From CAXSBR01 sp964252015 (GTDB lineage: Bacteria > Actinomycetota > Actinomycetes > Mycobacteriales > Jatrophihabitantaceae): 64,000 nucleotides of DNA. A program made the position numbers and the translations under genes. Below, piece after piece: positions 36,601-45,128 of the stretch (position 1 is its first letter; every line of letters begins with the position of its first letter). The notes below the pieces were generated by a model, which did not search any database, was not told the origin of the DNA, and saw only the letters and a list, made by a program, of their open reading frames with translations. The stretch is taken from assembly GCA_964252015.1 (NCBI GenBank), contig CAXULW010000003.1, forward strand, positions 62,001-126,000. The letters are read 5' to 3'.

Positions 36601-38031
36601 CGACAGCAGTGACGCCCCGGAGATCGGGTCTCCCCGCACTACGATTCCGTACTCTCGGCTGACGGGCAGCATGTCGTCGGCAGCTGGAGCGATTACTTCG
36701 ACATTGCTGCGCTCGGTCCCGGTCAACGTGGCGAAGAAGTCAGCCGCGTCGCGCAGTGTTGCCGACAGGCCCACCATGACGGGGCTCGACGCGCCCCATT
36801 GGCGGTTTGCGTGGCGCCAGCGACGCAGCGTCAAGCCCACTTGCGCGCCGTGCACACCCGAGTATGTGTGCACCTCGTCGAGCAACACCAATCGAGTGCC
36901 GTTCGGCCCTTTCCACCCCAGCAGACGGGCCAACTTGCGACTGGTGGCCTGCTGGCTGACCATCTCGGTGGAACTGAACAGAATGTCGGGCGGGCTAGCG
37001 ATCATCGAGTCCCGGGTGAGCGCCAGGGTTCCCAGAGCGGTTGCGTAACCGCAGGCGGAGCAAACGAGTCGCTCGGCGTTGGCCGCGCGGTCCGCGTCCG
37101 ACCACACCAAGGTGCCTAGGCAATTATCGGTCGGGCAGGAGAAGTATGGACATGCCCAGCCTTGTCCTTGCCGTCTCCACTTGCTCCGGGGGTTGCCGAC
37201 CCGTAGGTCGGCGTCCCAGGGTGTATCTCCGTAGAGGAGCGCGATCCGGGCCGGACGCGATCCCGGCCCGACCAGGGACCCAAGTTCGGTGACCGTACGC
37301 AATGCCTCGCGTGCCTGGTCGCGCAATAATTCGTTGCGAGGGTACAGCGCCAGCGTGTGCGGTCCGGTTCGAGGCGTATCCGTGCTCGTCGCGATGTCGA
37401 GCAATGCGGGGAGGTAGAACGCGAGGGTCTTTCCGGAACCGGTGCCCGCGGTGATGATCCGAGCCGACACCTGGGACTCGGCCATTGCTGCGAGGATGGA
37501 GGAGGTTGCCTTCAGCTGGAACGTGGCTAGACGCGACCCGCCGACGATCCGTGTGAGGACATCGGCGTGCAGTTCGGTCCAGCCGGGACCCTGCGCGAGG
37601 TTCTCAATCGCCGCGGTCGGTGTGATCGATCGGCGTGGATATCGCCGGGGCGCGACCCGCAGTCGATAGTCGGCCACCAGGGTGCTCGAGTTGCGCCACC
37701 AGCCTGGGACCGACGCGTCCTTGGGCGGCCAGAGTTGCCGCAGCGCGCGTAAGAGCCTTAGCGTCTCACCCAGTCTCGTGCGGTAACGAGGCGTCGACTC
37801 CGGCAGTCGGTGAAGCAGCCCCGCGTCGAGTAGGTGATCGAGGTAGTCCTCGATGGTCAGCAGTTCCGAGTCTGGGCGCGTCGCATCGATATCGAGTTGG
37901 GCGTCGACCGCTGCTTCGACGTCGGCCTGGCTGAGGAAGCCATCGACGATCCCCCAAGAAAGTAGGCGAAGTTCTCGGTCTTCGAGTCGGCTCAACAGGT
38001 CGGGGACGCCTGTCCAGCGGTCTCCTGTCAC
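33640..38031 (-). CDS. dpdJ: DpdJ, large DEAD/DEAH-type helicase
   Basis: 1463 residues from GTG 38031, overlapping the dpdI stop. Walker A AGTGSGKTLAFYLP at about 195, a Cys4 zinc insert (CPYFSCPTDNC, then CSACGY) near 290-330, LVLLDEVHTYSGVHGAQ as the DEVH box, and SLEVGFNDPRVGAVIQHKAPRDLASFLQRRGRAGRR as motifs IV-VI. This is a superfamily 2 helicase with a long C-terminal region of about 750 residues. It resembles the Lhr/DrmA-like helicases of other restriction systems. In Dpd it belongs to the restriction side, presumably moving along or remodelling unmodified DNA. Confidence 0.9.
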   Translation of the reverse strand: MTGDRWTGVPDLLSRLEDRELRLLSWGIVDGFLSQADVEAAVDAQLDIDATRPDSELLTIEDYLDHLLDAGLLHRLPESTPRYRTRLGETLRLLRALRQLWPPKDASVPGWWRNSSTLVADYRLRVAPRRYPRRSITPTAAIENLAQGPGWTELHADVLTRIVGGSRLATFQLKATSSILAAMAESQVSARIITAGTGSGKTLAFYLPALLDIATSTDTPRTGPHTLALYPRNELLRDQAREALRTVTELGSLVGPGSRPARIALLYGDTPWDADLRVGNPRSKWRRQGQGWACPYFSCPTDNCLGTLVWSDADRAANAERLVCSACGYATALGTLALTRDSMIASPPDILFSSTEMVSQQATSRKLARLLGWKGPNGTRLVLLDEVHTYSGVHGAQVGLTLRRWRHANRQWGASSPVMVGLSATLRDAADFFATLTGTERSNVEVIAPAADDMLPVSREYGIVVRGDPISGASLLSTTIQTAMLLGRVLDNAPGIYGSVAFAFTDNLDVINRLYDNLRDAEGVTPRGRPIGAILADLRSPQAPQAGDRYLDGQSWDLPSQLQRMDRALRVARTSSQDAGTDSGADVITATSSLEVGFNDPRVGAVIQHKAPRDLASFLQRRGRAGRRLEMRPITIVVLSDYGRDRLAYQTYEKLLDPEIDARSLPINNRYVAKMQSTHALLDWLARKTGADVRAILSPPRGNWSDPKASQVVSVLREVLSNTDRQQELAEYLRRSLALTQDEVQAALWDEPRSLLMSVVPTALRRLESSWRPLPGEVDPGAEDRTPLPEFMTSSLFASLNTPDVQFELPANFGDQQGTMPIAQALRDAVPGRVSRRFGYANPLFRTWLPVPAPGRGLELRDVIARGHGLGTWTTAEGESYQVVRPLAIRLTSPPPNVADTSNALPLWRSAFEYDEVSLHRVDIPAPSAWAEFVDTCAFALHVGGGPLNVRRMAIGSDGETLLQGGSRTPVHVRYAIEGQPAAIGFELDVDAMIVTGRLTSGDAEFFREFSTTPQWRTLAFRRRVLEDPRLDDIANLFQRQWLSEIYLHAFIALGLSGRDVTAIPGNLAGGRWADDLAQFLAIAYRADENGLPGQARTLSDLTDLSADPTVRSVIEEQGRLLAADDLQNQTADLLHRVFLDTLANAILAAAEEALPDAQEADLTVDVEFDSKSHEYTLIVSETSIGGLGLIETLYRDYALDPRKFWDAVGRACAATDAEEVDQAMQDVVGRLLDPASPIAQSVAQFRGAAGITQMDNALSSLLTTWTETDGPPGHLLVSTFAARMLRPGSTPAIDRVVADLAASWTRQEERLQVEIDARTLVFHAYRGDLGFGLSPLSSDAAFSILWLRGPQARAQRLEHWHPYRRDVVVERMILESVVWDRTSIVDVTHAGWLGDFVQAIETDGRVMLSAPYSHRATLAESIRQATVTAAENNGLRVYARVTGIHQRHGTLHASLSLAEDLQ

Positions 38032-38714
38032 GAGAAGACCAGATAGAGTTGCTCCGATAGCGAGCCGTCTTCTCTGATCATCCGAAGCTCGTCGTCGCTT
38101 AGATCAGCGAGACGTATCCGGCCGTTATCGAATTTGGCCAGCACGCCGTCCAGATTCGAATCCCCGGCGGCACCGAGCATCTCTTTTACTGCTTCGAGGG
38201 TCGAGATGAAAATCGTGACGTCGCTGGATTTCACCTGCGCGACTGCGGACGCCTTCCTCAGTTCCCCGATCTTCGCGGTTACCTGCTGACGCTGGGCGGG
38301 ATTGAGCATGGGCACGAGGCCAGTGCGCAACTGGGCGATCGCGTGCTCTGCCCACGTTCGCCATGCGGCCTTGTCCCGGTCCGAGATTTCAGCGCGGACA
38401 GTGCTCACGTCCTTTGACCGCGCCGTGAGGAACTGCGCGGTCGGACGGCCGATCCCCTCAACTTGATCGCGCAATCTCTTCGCTGGCTTGTCCAGGCCCA
38501 CGACCGCCTCGACCGGGACGCCTACCGCTGCGAGCTTCCTATGTGCCGCCAAGCAAGTTTGCAGATCCCCCACTTCTGCGTTTAGCCTTCGTAGCGCTGT
38601 CTCGACCTGGCTCTGATCCTGCGTCTCCTTCTCGTTATCGCTCTTGGCACGCGAGAGCGCAGTGAGCCTTCTGGCCCGCATCGCCAAACTGTCGCTAAGA
38701 GTCAACTCAGTCAT
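38028..38714 (-). CDS. dpdI: DpdI, helical Dpd component
   Basis: 228 residues from ATG 38714, overlapping dpdH by eight bases. Mostly helical with coiled-coil character (LTALSRAKSDNEKETQDQS, VETALRRLNAEVGDLQTCLAAH) and no enzyme motif. The C-terminus ends LSDDELRMIREDGSLSEQLYLVFS. The name follows from its place between the ATPase DpdH and the helicase DpdJ. A linker or adaptor role between them is inference. Confidence 0.75.
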   Translation of the reverse strand: MTELTLSDSLAMRARRLTALSRAKSDNEKETQDQSQVETALRRLNAEVGDLQTCLAAHRKLAAVGVPVEAVVGLDKPAKRLRDQVEGIGRPTAQFLTARSKDVSTVRAEISDRDKAAWRTWAEHAIAQLRTGLVPMLNPAQRQQVTAKIGELRKASAVAQVKSSDVTIFISTLEAVKEMLGAAGDSNLDGVLAKFDNGRIRLADLSDDELRMIREDGSLSEQLYLVFS

Positions 38715-41685
38715 GCGACACCGGTTCCTCCACAGTCTCGAGCCATATCCTGATGGTCTCCTTCAACTGCTCGTCGATATCGGCGACGGCGCCCGTACTG
38801 CTCTGCGCGCCTGAGATACCCGCTTCGATCCACTGCGAGCTGTACTCCAGATAGTCGGCTATTGCGGGCAGATCCGCTCCGGCGACTGTTCCGACCGTGC
38901 TCAGCAGCGCCAGCCCGCTTTGAGTTTGGGCGCTGTCCAGCAGGCGTTCGACGGCCGTGATGGCGCTGGGCTCCCAGGTCCGCGCAGCGTCGTTACGCAC
39001 GTTGAGGGCGGCAAGATCGGGAACTCGCACAAAACCGTGACTTTGCCCGGCTTTCACGGCCTCGACGATCGCGTCCACCGTCTCCACGAAGCTGACGCCC
39101 GTTGGAAGATGCACACGAACACGGTCGCCTAGCTCTTTCCACAGTTCCATCTGCCTGCTAGTGGCCCGTATCAGGTCCTTAAGCCTTCTCTGCGACTTGT
39201 CACACCAGTCGGGGACGTCGAAGTCGTCCTCCGAGGAGGCTAGGTCCTTGGCCTTACGAATGATCGAGGTGAGTCGCTGGATGTCCACTGCGTTCACTGC
39301 CCCGTCGCCCTGCGCCGCTCCGACGCCTCGCAGCAGGCGTGCGACAGCGGCGCTACGTTCGGCGACGTAGCTCTGGTAGGCGGTCAGCCATCCCGGTGCG
39401 CGCGCGGCGGCGTCGGCCCGATGCCCGGCAGCGTCCTGCCACAAGGCGGCATTGACGTAGTCGAGATCCTTCGCTTTCAAGGGGAGTTGCCCGCAGGCCG
39501 CCGCTCCGCGAATCAGCAGGGCAGTTGCCTGCACCAACGACGCGTCATCGACAGCGAGCACACCCAGAATCCGCCGTTTGGCTTCGCCGACGTATCCGGT
39601 GACGACCGCGTCGAGGCGCGGGAGAGCATCCCCGGCACGCTGCCAGTGGCCCGCCTCGATGTAGACCAGACCGCGGAACATCATCGCGGTCCGGGCATCG
39701 CGGGGAAGCCGCAGGATCGGTTCCCCGACAAGGTTCTCGGGGGCGCCCTCGATCGACACGCTCCGGGAGTTGTTCGGTATCGCCTTAACCAACGTCGCGG
39801 CGTCCGGTTCCCTGATGACGGTGTCGAACCAGTCGATACGCGCAAGCAGTGCCTCGCGCACGATCGATCGCAGGTTTTGGGCGAGGCTTTGAAGTAGCGG
39901 CTTTCCGTTCGACCATGCCTCGATGTCATCGAGTTGTTTCTGAACCGACTTCGGTATTCCGCCTGAACTCGGCTGCTCGTCTCGATCGTCGGCGGTTTCT
40001 CGCGTCGTGCCATCGACAAGGTCGGCGGGAATCGCCTGATGCGAGAACGCCGTGAGGATCCGGCCGTCGATCGGCTCTGTTCCGACCGCTCCCCAGAATG
40101 TCAGCAGCGATTCGAGTCGGCCCGCCTCATCTCCCGGGTAGTCCTTTTCGATCCCCTCACGGACATGGGTTGGCAGGTACGGCAGGCCCATCGCCGCCGA
40201 CTCTGGCCCGAGAAATCCGGCGGGCGGAAACGCGCCGCTGCGGATGGTCTGCACGTTGTCGGTCAGTACATCGCGTACGGCGCGCGCGAGAACCCGTCGA
40301 GGGTTGAAGACGATCCGGGTGCCGTCCCGTTCAGCACAGGCGCGGACTGCCCGCAGGATTGCCGCCTTATTGTAGGGGTACAACCCGTACTCCTGGCTTG
40401 ATCTGCCGAAGGCTGCATGGCAGGCGGACTGAAAGTCGCAGCTGGTGCAGAAGTTCTGGATCTCGGGGCTCGCCTTCTCGAGTTCCGCTCTGCCTACGCG
40501 AGCAGCATTGAGATACCGCCCGATGAAGTCGACAAAGACTTGCTCATCGAGGCCTTTGGTGTCGAACTCGACTTCGACCTTGTACGTGGGCGACGACGCT
40601 TCGGCGCGGGTGCGGAACGTGTCAGGCAGCGAGTCTCGGTAGTAGCCCGGCGTGACCGCCATCATGGTGCGGACGGTGGCGTACTTCTCGATGCCCTGGA
40701 TAACCCCGACCTCCACGATCGCGTCGAGCAGATCGCGGCGCACGCCCTGGATGAGCGCCACATCCTCGATCAGCAGCACGATCTCCTGGCCGACGAACTT
40801 CTCTCGGATCTTCTTGAATGCTTGGCTGACGTCACCGACGTTGAGGCTGGCCGCCTTTGTCACGGCGGTATCAAGAACCTCGTTCAGCAGACGAACTGCC
40901 TCAACCTGTACCGCCGGGGTGCCGAGTCGTCTGAAGATCTTCTTCGTCGCGGCGGCCGCGTCGGCGATGTTGGCGTAGTCGCCGATATCGGTCGGCAACT
41001 CCTCGACCGTGAACTCAAGCGGCACGTCGGGCTCAGACTCGTCCCGCCCGAACAGCGCATATCGGGCCCGGCGTCGGATGAACGAACCTGGCCGCAGCAA
41101 ATGAGCGCGGAAGAGTGGATCGAGGAAGAACAGCCTCAACCCGTCGTCTCCGACAAGCGGCTTTGCGATCGAATTATCGGCGGGCAGGGTCCGCAACGCC
41201 TCAGCCAACTCGGCGAGGATCCGCTGCTCCATTTCGTCCAATGTCATACCGCTGCCGAGAGTTGAGATCTTGCGGCGTATGTCGTCGAACTCAGGGTCCC
41301 GCTGGTTAAGAAGGAGCTTTTCGATGACGTCTTTCAGGCTTGTCTCGGTTTTTTGAAGATAGATAACATTGCGACGTTCCGCGATATTGGCATCGATCCA
41401 GCGAACGAGGTGCGATTTGCCGGCACCGGACTCGCCGAGGACGGTTGCGACGAGCACTCCGTTCGTTGTCGGCGCAGTGAGGAACTCGTCGAGAACCTGT
41501 TCCTCGGAGACGAATTGGACGGAGGTCCGGCCACTCGCTCCACCACGTTGGCGCGTGATGCGCAGCGGCGAGTGGGTCGCCAGCAGTACGGCAGTGGACG
41601 GGGTGGCCGCCTCGGTCGGGATGGTCGCCGTGACGGTGTCTGATGACCAGCAGACGTAGTTGACTTGCGTGGGCACCGAGATCAC
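38707..41685 (-). CDS. dpdH: DpdH, STAND/AAA-like ATPase
   Basis: 992 residues from GTG 41685, overlapping the dpdG stop. Walker A GESGAGKSHLVRW at about 84-96 and Walker B IVLLIEDVALIQG near 305. A CTSCDFQSACHAAFG cluster, CxxCx5C, in the middle may bind zinc or an iron-sulfur group. The C-terminal half is helical and repeat-like. Similar ATPase-plus-helicase pairs occur in DISARM-, BREX- and phosphorothioate-linked systems, and DpdH probably couples ATP hydrolysis to target recognition or assembly. Confidence 0.88.
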   Translation of the reverse strand: MISVPTQVNYVCWSSDTVTATIPTEAATPSTAVLLATHSPLRITRQRGGASGRTSVQFVSEEQVLDEFLTAPTTNGVLVATVLGESGAGKSHLVRWIDANIAERRNVIYLQKTETSLKDVIEKLLLNQRDPEFDDIRRKISTLGSGMTLDEMEQRILAELAEALRTLPADNSIAKPLVGDDGLRLFFLDPLFRAHLLRPGSFIRRRARYALFGRDESEPDVPLEFTVEELPTDIGDYANIADAAAATKKIFRRLGTPAVQVEAVRLLNEVLDTAVTKAASLNVGDVSQAFKKIREKFVGQEIVLLIEDVALIQGVRRDLLDAIVEVGVIQGIEKYATVRTMMAVTPGYYRDSLPDTFRTRAEASSPTYKVEVEFDTKGLDEQVFVDFIGRYLNAARVGRAELEKASPEIQNFCTSCDFQSACHAAFGRSSQEYGLYPYNKAAILRAVRACAERDGTRIVFNPRRVLARAVRDVLTDNVQTIRSGAFPPAGFLGPESAAMGLPYLPTHVREGIEKDYPGDEAGRLESLLTFWGAVGTEPIDGRILTAFSHQAIPADLVDGTTRETADDRDEQPSSGGIPKSVQKQLDDIEAWSNGKPLLQSLAQNLRSIVREALLARIDWFDTVIREPDAATLVKAIPNNSRSVSIEGAPENLVGEPILRLPRDARTAMMFRGLVYIEAGHWQRAGDALPRLDAVVTGYVGEAKRRILGVLAVDDASLVQATALLIRGAAACGQLPLKAKDLDYVNAALWQDAAGHRADAAARAPGWLTAYQSYVAERSAAVARLLRGVGAAQGDGAVNAVDIQRLTSIIRKAKDLASSEDDFDVPDWCDKSQRRLKDLIRATSRQMELWKELGDRVRVHLPTGVSFVETVDAIVEAVKAGQSHGFVRVPDLAALNVRNDAARTWEPSAITAVERLLDSAQTQSGLALLSTVGTVAGADLPAIADYLEYSSQWIEAGISGAQSSTGAVADIDEQLKETIRIWLETVEEPVSHD

Positions 41686-42554
41686 CCCTTAATTCTTACA
41701 GCCGAGATGTAACGGTCTCGGCCGTAGTCCTGAGCATCGGGCAGGGCTAGCACGCCGGATGGATCAGACTGGTAGGTCATCGTCAGTACCTTGCGTTCCT
41801 CTGCGCTGGACAGCGCCAATCCGAGTGCACGCATGCCGTTGTCGGGGTCGTCGGCGAAGCCTTCATACGTGGCGCTCGGGTGACCGGGCAGGACGGGGAG
41901 TTCATGTCGAAGGAAGTCGAGCAATTGCTGGACGGGAATCTGTTCACTGCGAGCCAATGGTGGGCCGGCAGGGTGGCGTATTACGTCGATGACGGCCTCA
42001 GTTGGGTCGGGGACGATCTTCACGCCGGTCTGTTTTTGGCCTGCCCCAATTGCCATGGCGGTCAACGCGGGCCGTCCGAAGCCGAGTGCCTGGGTCCATC
42101 GCGGAAATGCGTTCCATCGCGTGTCGTTGCGGAACAATTTTACAGAATTCGCACTCTGCACGTAATCCCAGTCCAGCGGAACGGTGGGTGACTGGCGCAT
42201 GAGCCAGATCAGGCCGACACGAAGGTCCGGAGCGCCTTCGAATTCGGGACCGATCGTGTGCGGCGGCGCGACCAGTCGGTATCGGAGCAGGCGGATGAAG
42301 GCTGAGGCGTCTCTAACCTTCGGGGCCTGGTAGAGGCCATCCGCACTCTGTTGAACAAGGCCGAACGCGTGCAAGCCGGCCAGGGCTCGGGCGGCGTGAA
42401 CCCCGTTTTGTGGCGTGCCCGAGCGCATCGCGGTCGGGGTCACGAGCCCGAGAATCTCCTCCTGGCTGAGGTCGGAACGCTCCATGATCACGCGGTAGAT
42501 CAGCCACATGGTCTGGGGCAGGCACAGCACTCGGCCTGGGTCCAGAATCTCCAT
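41682..42554 (-). CDS. dpdG: DpdG, Dpd restriction component
   Basis: 290 residues from ATG 42554, directly after the dpdF stop. The N-terminal 80 residues read like a winged helix (SQEEILGLVTPTAM, HAARALAGLHAFGLVQQSADGLY). The rest is mixed, with LIWLMRQSPTVPLDWDYV. No catalytic motif. Named from position between dpdF and dpdH. DpdG is among the proteins linked to restriction in Salmonella, with unknown biochemistry. Confidence 0.75.
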   Translation of the reverse strand: MEILDPGRVLCLPQTMWLIYRVIMERSDLSQEEILGLVTPTAMRSGTPQNGVHAARALAGLHAFGLVQQSADGLYQAPKVRDASAFIRLLRYRLVAPPHTIGPEFEGAPDLRVGLIWLMRQSPTVPLDWDYVQSANSVKLFRNDTRWNAFPRWTQALGFGRPALTAMAIGAGQKQTGVKIVPDPTEAVIDVIRHPAGPPLARSEQIPVQQLLDFLRHELPVLPGHPSATYEGFADDPDNGMRALGLALSSAEERKVLTMTYQSDPSGVLALPDAQDYGRDRYISAVRIKG

Positions 42555-45128
42555 TCACATACTCCCAAGCAGAGCGCCGAGCGAAGTACTGGTGGTGAGG
42601 CCCGTCATATCCCGCAGCAGATTGCCGGGCCGATCCGGGTCGGGTGTCGATTCCGGGCCCACGACGTAACTGACTAGCCCGACGGCTAGGCGCTCGCGGA
42701 TCTCGGGCTGCAAGTACGCATCCGGCAACACGAAGGTCATTACCCCTGGATAGTTCTGCACCAACGGGATCTCCGAGTTCGGATCATCGAGCACGATGGG
42801 GGTATGCGGCACCGATCGTTGCAGCCTCTGCGCGGCGGCAGGGGGTAAGCCCCAGAACACATTGACGTTGCGCTGCGCCAGTCGGACGAGCAACGGCTCG
42901 GGGTCTTCCCCTTCTCCATATCTGACGAACAGCGAGGGACTGTCGCCGCGCCAACTGGATAGGGGGTCACTTCTATCGCGCGGCGTAGGCAAGAGTGGGC
43001 TCGGTTCTTCCCGGCCGACCCCAGGAGACGAGTCGGGTGCGCGCCGACAGGCCGGACATCCGCGACACGCTGGCGTCGTGCCTAACCAACCGCCGTCGAA
43101 AAACACTCGATAGTGCCGCGCGACCACCCGTCCGACGCACTCCTCGCCTCGCACCAGAGACACCAACGCCGCCAACGCTCGCTGTTGAGCGGCGTGCACG
43201 GTCTGACGGACAGTTGCTAACGCATTCCTCCACCCCGGCTCGCCCTGCAGTTCGCCGCTGAGCAATTCGAACTCGATGAAGTCAGCGATGTCCGCGTGGA
43301 ACGCGTCACGGGCCGCTGCTTGTGCCTCCATCGACACGTCGGGGTCATGGACCCACTGCGGGCTCCGAAGCCGGATGATTCCGGCTTGGGCCATCAAGGT
43401 GAGTGTGCGCACGTTCCACTGCGCGCTGCGCCCATATCCTTCAGCCATGTAGTCCGGGAGGGTGCTTTTGCGGACCCGGTAGCGCAGCGGGGCGATTTGA
43501 GTGCCAGCACTCAGGAGTGCTCGCCAGCGGTTCCAGCCTCGGTCGTCACCGATCAGGGTGACTTGACTCAGGCTCTCCGCGATGCGCCGGTCCTGCGGAC
43601 CGCTGCACAGATAGGCCACCGACGGACGGCCGTCACGTCCGGCACGCCCGATCTCCTGGTAGTAGCGGTCGACGGTCTCCGGCAGACACGCATGGAGCAC
43701 GGTCCTCACGTTCGGCATGTCGAGCCCGAGTCCGAACGCAGACGTCCCGACGATCACATCCAGGCTCGTGTTAGTGGTCTGTCCGAAGGTTGTGAGGCCA
43801 CGCCAGCGTTCCATGACTGAGCGGCGCTGCTCCTCGCTGGAGTTGCCGGTTATGCAGCCGACTCGGACCAGGCCTTTGCGACGAAGCAAAGCGGCCCAGG
43901 TCTCGGCGTCCTCGACCTTAGTCGTATAGAGGATCAGCGGACGAGGGAGGCGACTCACCGCTGTCAAGACCGCCTCTGCCCGTGCCGATTCGTCGGCGTA
44001 GTAGTCGAAGAAGAACGCCGGCTCGGTACGCAGTTCTGATCCCCAGACGAGTTCCACCTTGTCTTCGCCGACGGTGAACAGTCTGGTGAGCAGGTCGAGG
44101 GGCTGCTGAGAAAGTGTCGCGCTGAGCAGCAGCACGGAGGGCTTCTTATCTTCCGGTGCGCGCTCGTACGCCTCCCGAATCAGGCCCGGCATCGTCTGGA
44201 ACTCGGGCCGGAAGTCAGTGCCCCACTGATCGACGAGATGCGCCTCGTCGATCACGATCTGTTGCAGATAGCCGGCCTGCGCACACTCCAGGAAGACCGA
44301 CGCCAACCCGGTGACCAGCGCCTCTGGTGAGGTGTACAGCACCCTCTGTCGACCCGTTCTTACCTGCTCGCGCAGATCTGTCTTGATGTCATCGCTGAGC
44401 GATCCGACGTAGGCGTACTTCGCCAGCGGGCTAAGGGGCTGGCCTCGGTCACGGGCGGCTTCAGCCGTTCGGCGTTCCATATCGAGGGCAAGCACGACGG
44501 TTGGTACGACCACGATCGTCACTCCGTGAACCGATAGCAGTGCTTTCGACCATGCCACGGCGGTCTTGCCGCGCCCGGTCGGCAATGCGACCACGAGGGC
44601 TCCGCGGGCGTTGAGCACGGCGGCGCGGGCTGCCTGCCGCTGTGTCTCTCCGCGATAGGTCTGGTACTGGTGTGCTTCCTTCCAGAAGGGGTCGGCCGGC
44701 AGTTGCGTCGGCCCGTCTGGTTCAACGTCCTGGTACGCGGCGCGAACCTGCTCTCGCGCGATGCTGGCTACTGCAGCGTCGTCGGCGGGCGAGGGCGGCT
44801 CCCAGTCGAGGGCGCGGATAGATAGACGGCCGTCGACCAACCGAGTCGACGAACACTCCACCTCGCCCCATTCCTCCGCGGTGGGCCAGGGACGCGCTAC
44901 GGGGACGGCCAAATGAGGGCTTCCGCCATACGTCACGCTCGAGATGAGCAGCACCTGTCGGGTCAGCGACGCAACGTCGCGCCAGCCCGCCGTTCCACCC
45001 GCCAGATCGGCCACAGCATCCAGGAGGCGGCGGCAAGCGTCGCTGCAATCCTGCCCGGCCAGCAGTAGGCCCGCTTCTGGCCAGGCCGTCAGCGAAGCCT
45101 GCGCCACGGTCAGGTCATCCCTAGACAT
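42555..45128 (-). CDS. dpdF: DpdF, RecQ-like helicase
   Basis: 857 residues from ATG 45128, which overlaps the dpdE stop by eight bases; a start at 45161 is possible but runs further into dpdE. Walker A VALPTGRGKTAVAW near 182-195, VIDEAHLVDQWGTDFRPEF as DEAH box plus the RecQ-type aromatic-rich W segment, QEIGRAGRDGRPS as motif VI, and CRGCPACRR as part of a zinc site. These are the marks of RecQ-family 3'-5' helicases. It is second in the restriction operon. Confidence 0.9.
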   Translation of the reverse strand: MSRDDLTVAQASLTAWPEAGLLLAGQDCSDACRRLLDAVADLAGGTAGWRDVASLTRQVLLISSVTYGGSPHLAVPVARPWPTAEEWGEVECSSTRLVDGRLSIRALDWEPPSPADDAAVASIAREQVRAAYQDVEPDGPTQLPADPFWKEAHQYQTYRGETQRQAARAAVLNARGALVVALPTGRGKTAVAWSKALLSVHGVTIVVVPTVVLALDMERRTAEAARDRGQPLSPLAKYAYVGSLSDDIKTDLREQVRTGRQRVLYTSPEALVTGLASVFLECAQAGYLQQIVIDEAHLVDQWGTDFRPEFQTMPGLIREAYERAPEDKKPSVLLLSATLSQQPLDLLTRLFTVGEDKVELVWGSELRTEPAFFFDYYADESARAEAVLTAVSRLPRPLILYTTKVEDAETWAALLRRKGLVRVGCITGNSSEEQRRSVMERWRGLTTFGQTTNTSLDVIVGTSAFGLGLDMPNVRTVLHACLPETVDRYYQEIGRAGRDGRPSVAYLCSGPQDRRIAESLSQVTLIGDDRGWNRWRALLSAGTQIAPLRYRVRKSTLPDYMAEGYGRSAQWNVRTLTLMAQAGIIRLRSPQWVHDPDVSMEAQAAARDAFHADIADFIEFELLSGELQGEPGWRNALATVRQTVHAAQQRALAALVSLVRGEECVGRVVARHYRVFFDGGWLGTTPACRGCPACRRAPDSSPGVGREEPSPLLPTPRDRSDPLSSWRGDSPSLFVRYGEGEDPEPLLVRLAQRNVNVFWGLPPAAAQRLQRSVPHTPIVLDDPNSEIPLVQNYPGVMTFVLPDAYLQPEIRERLAVGLVSYVVGPESTPDPDRPGNLLRDMTGLTTSTSLGALLGSM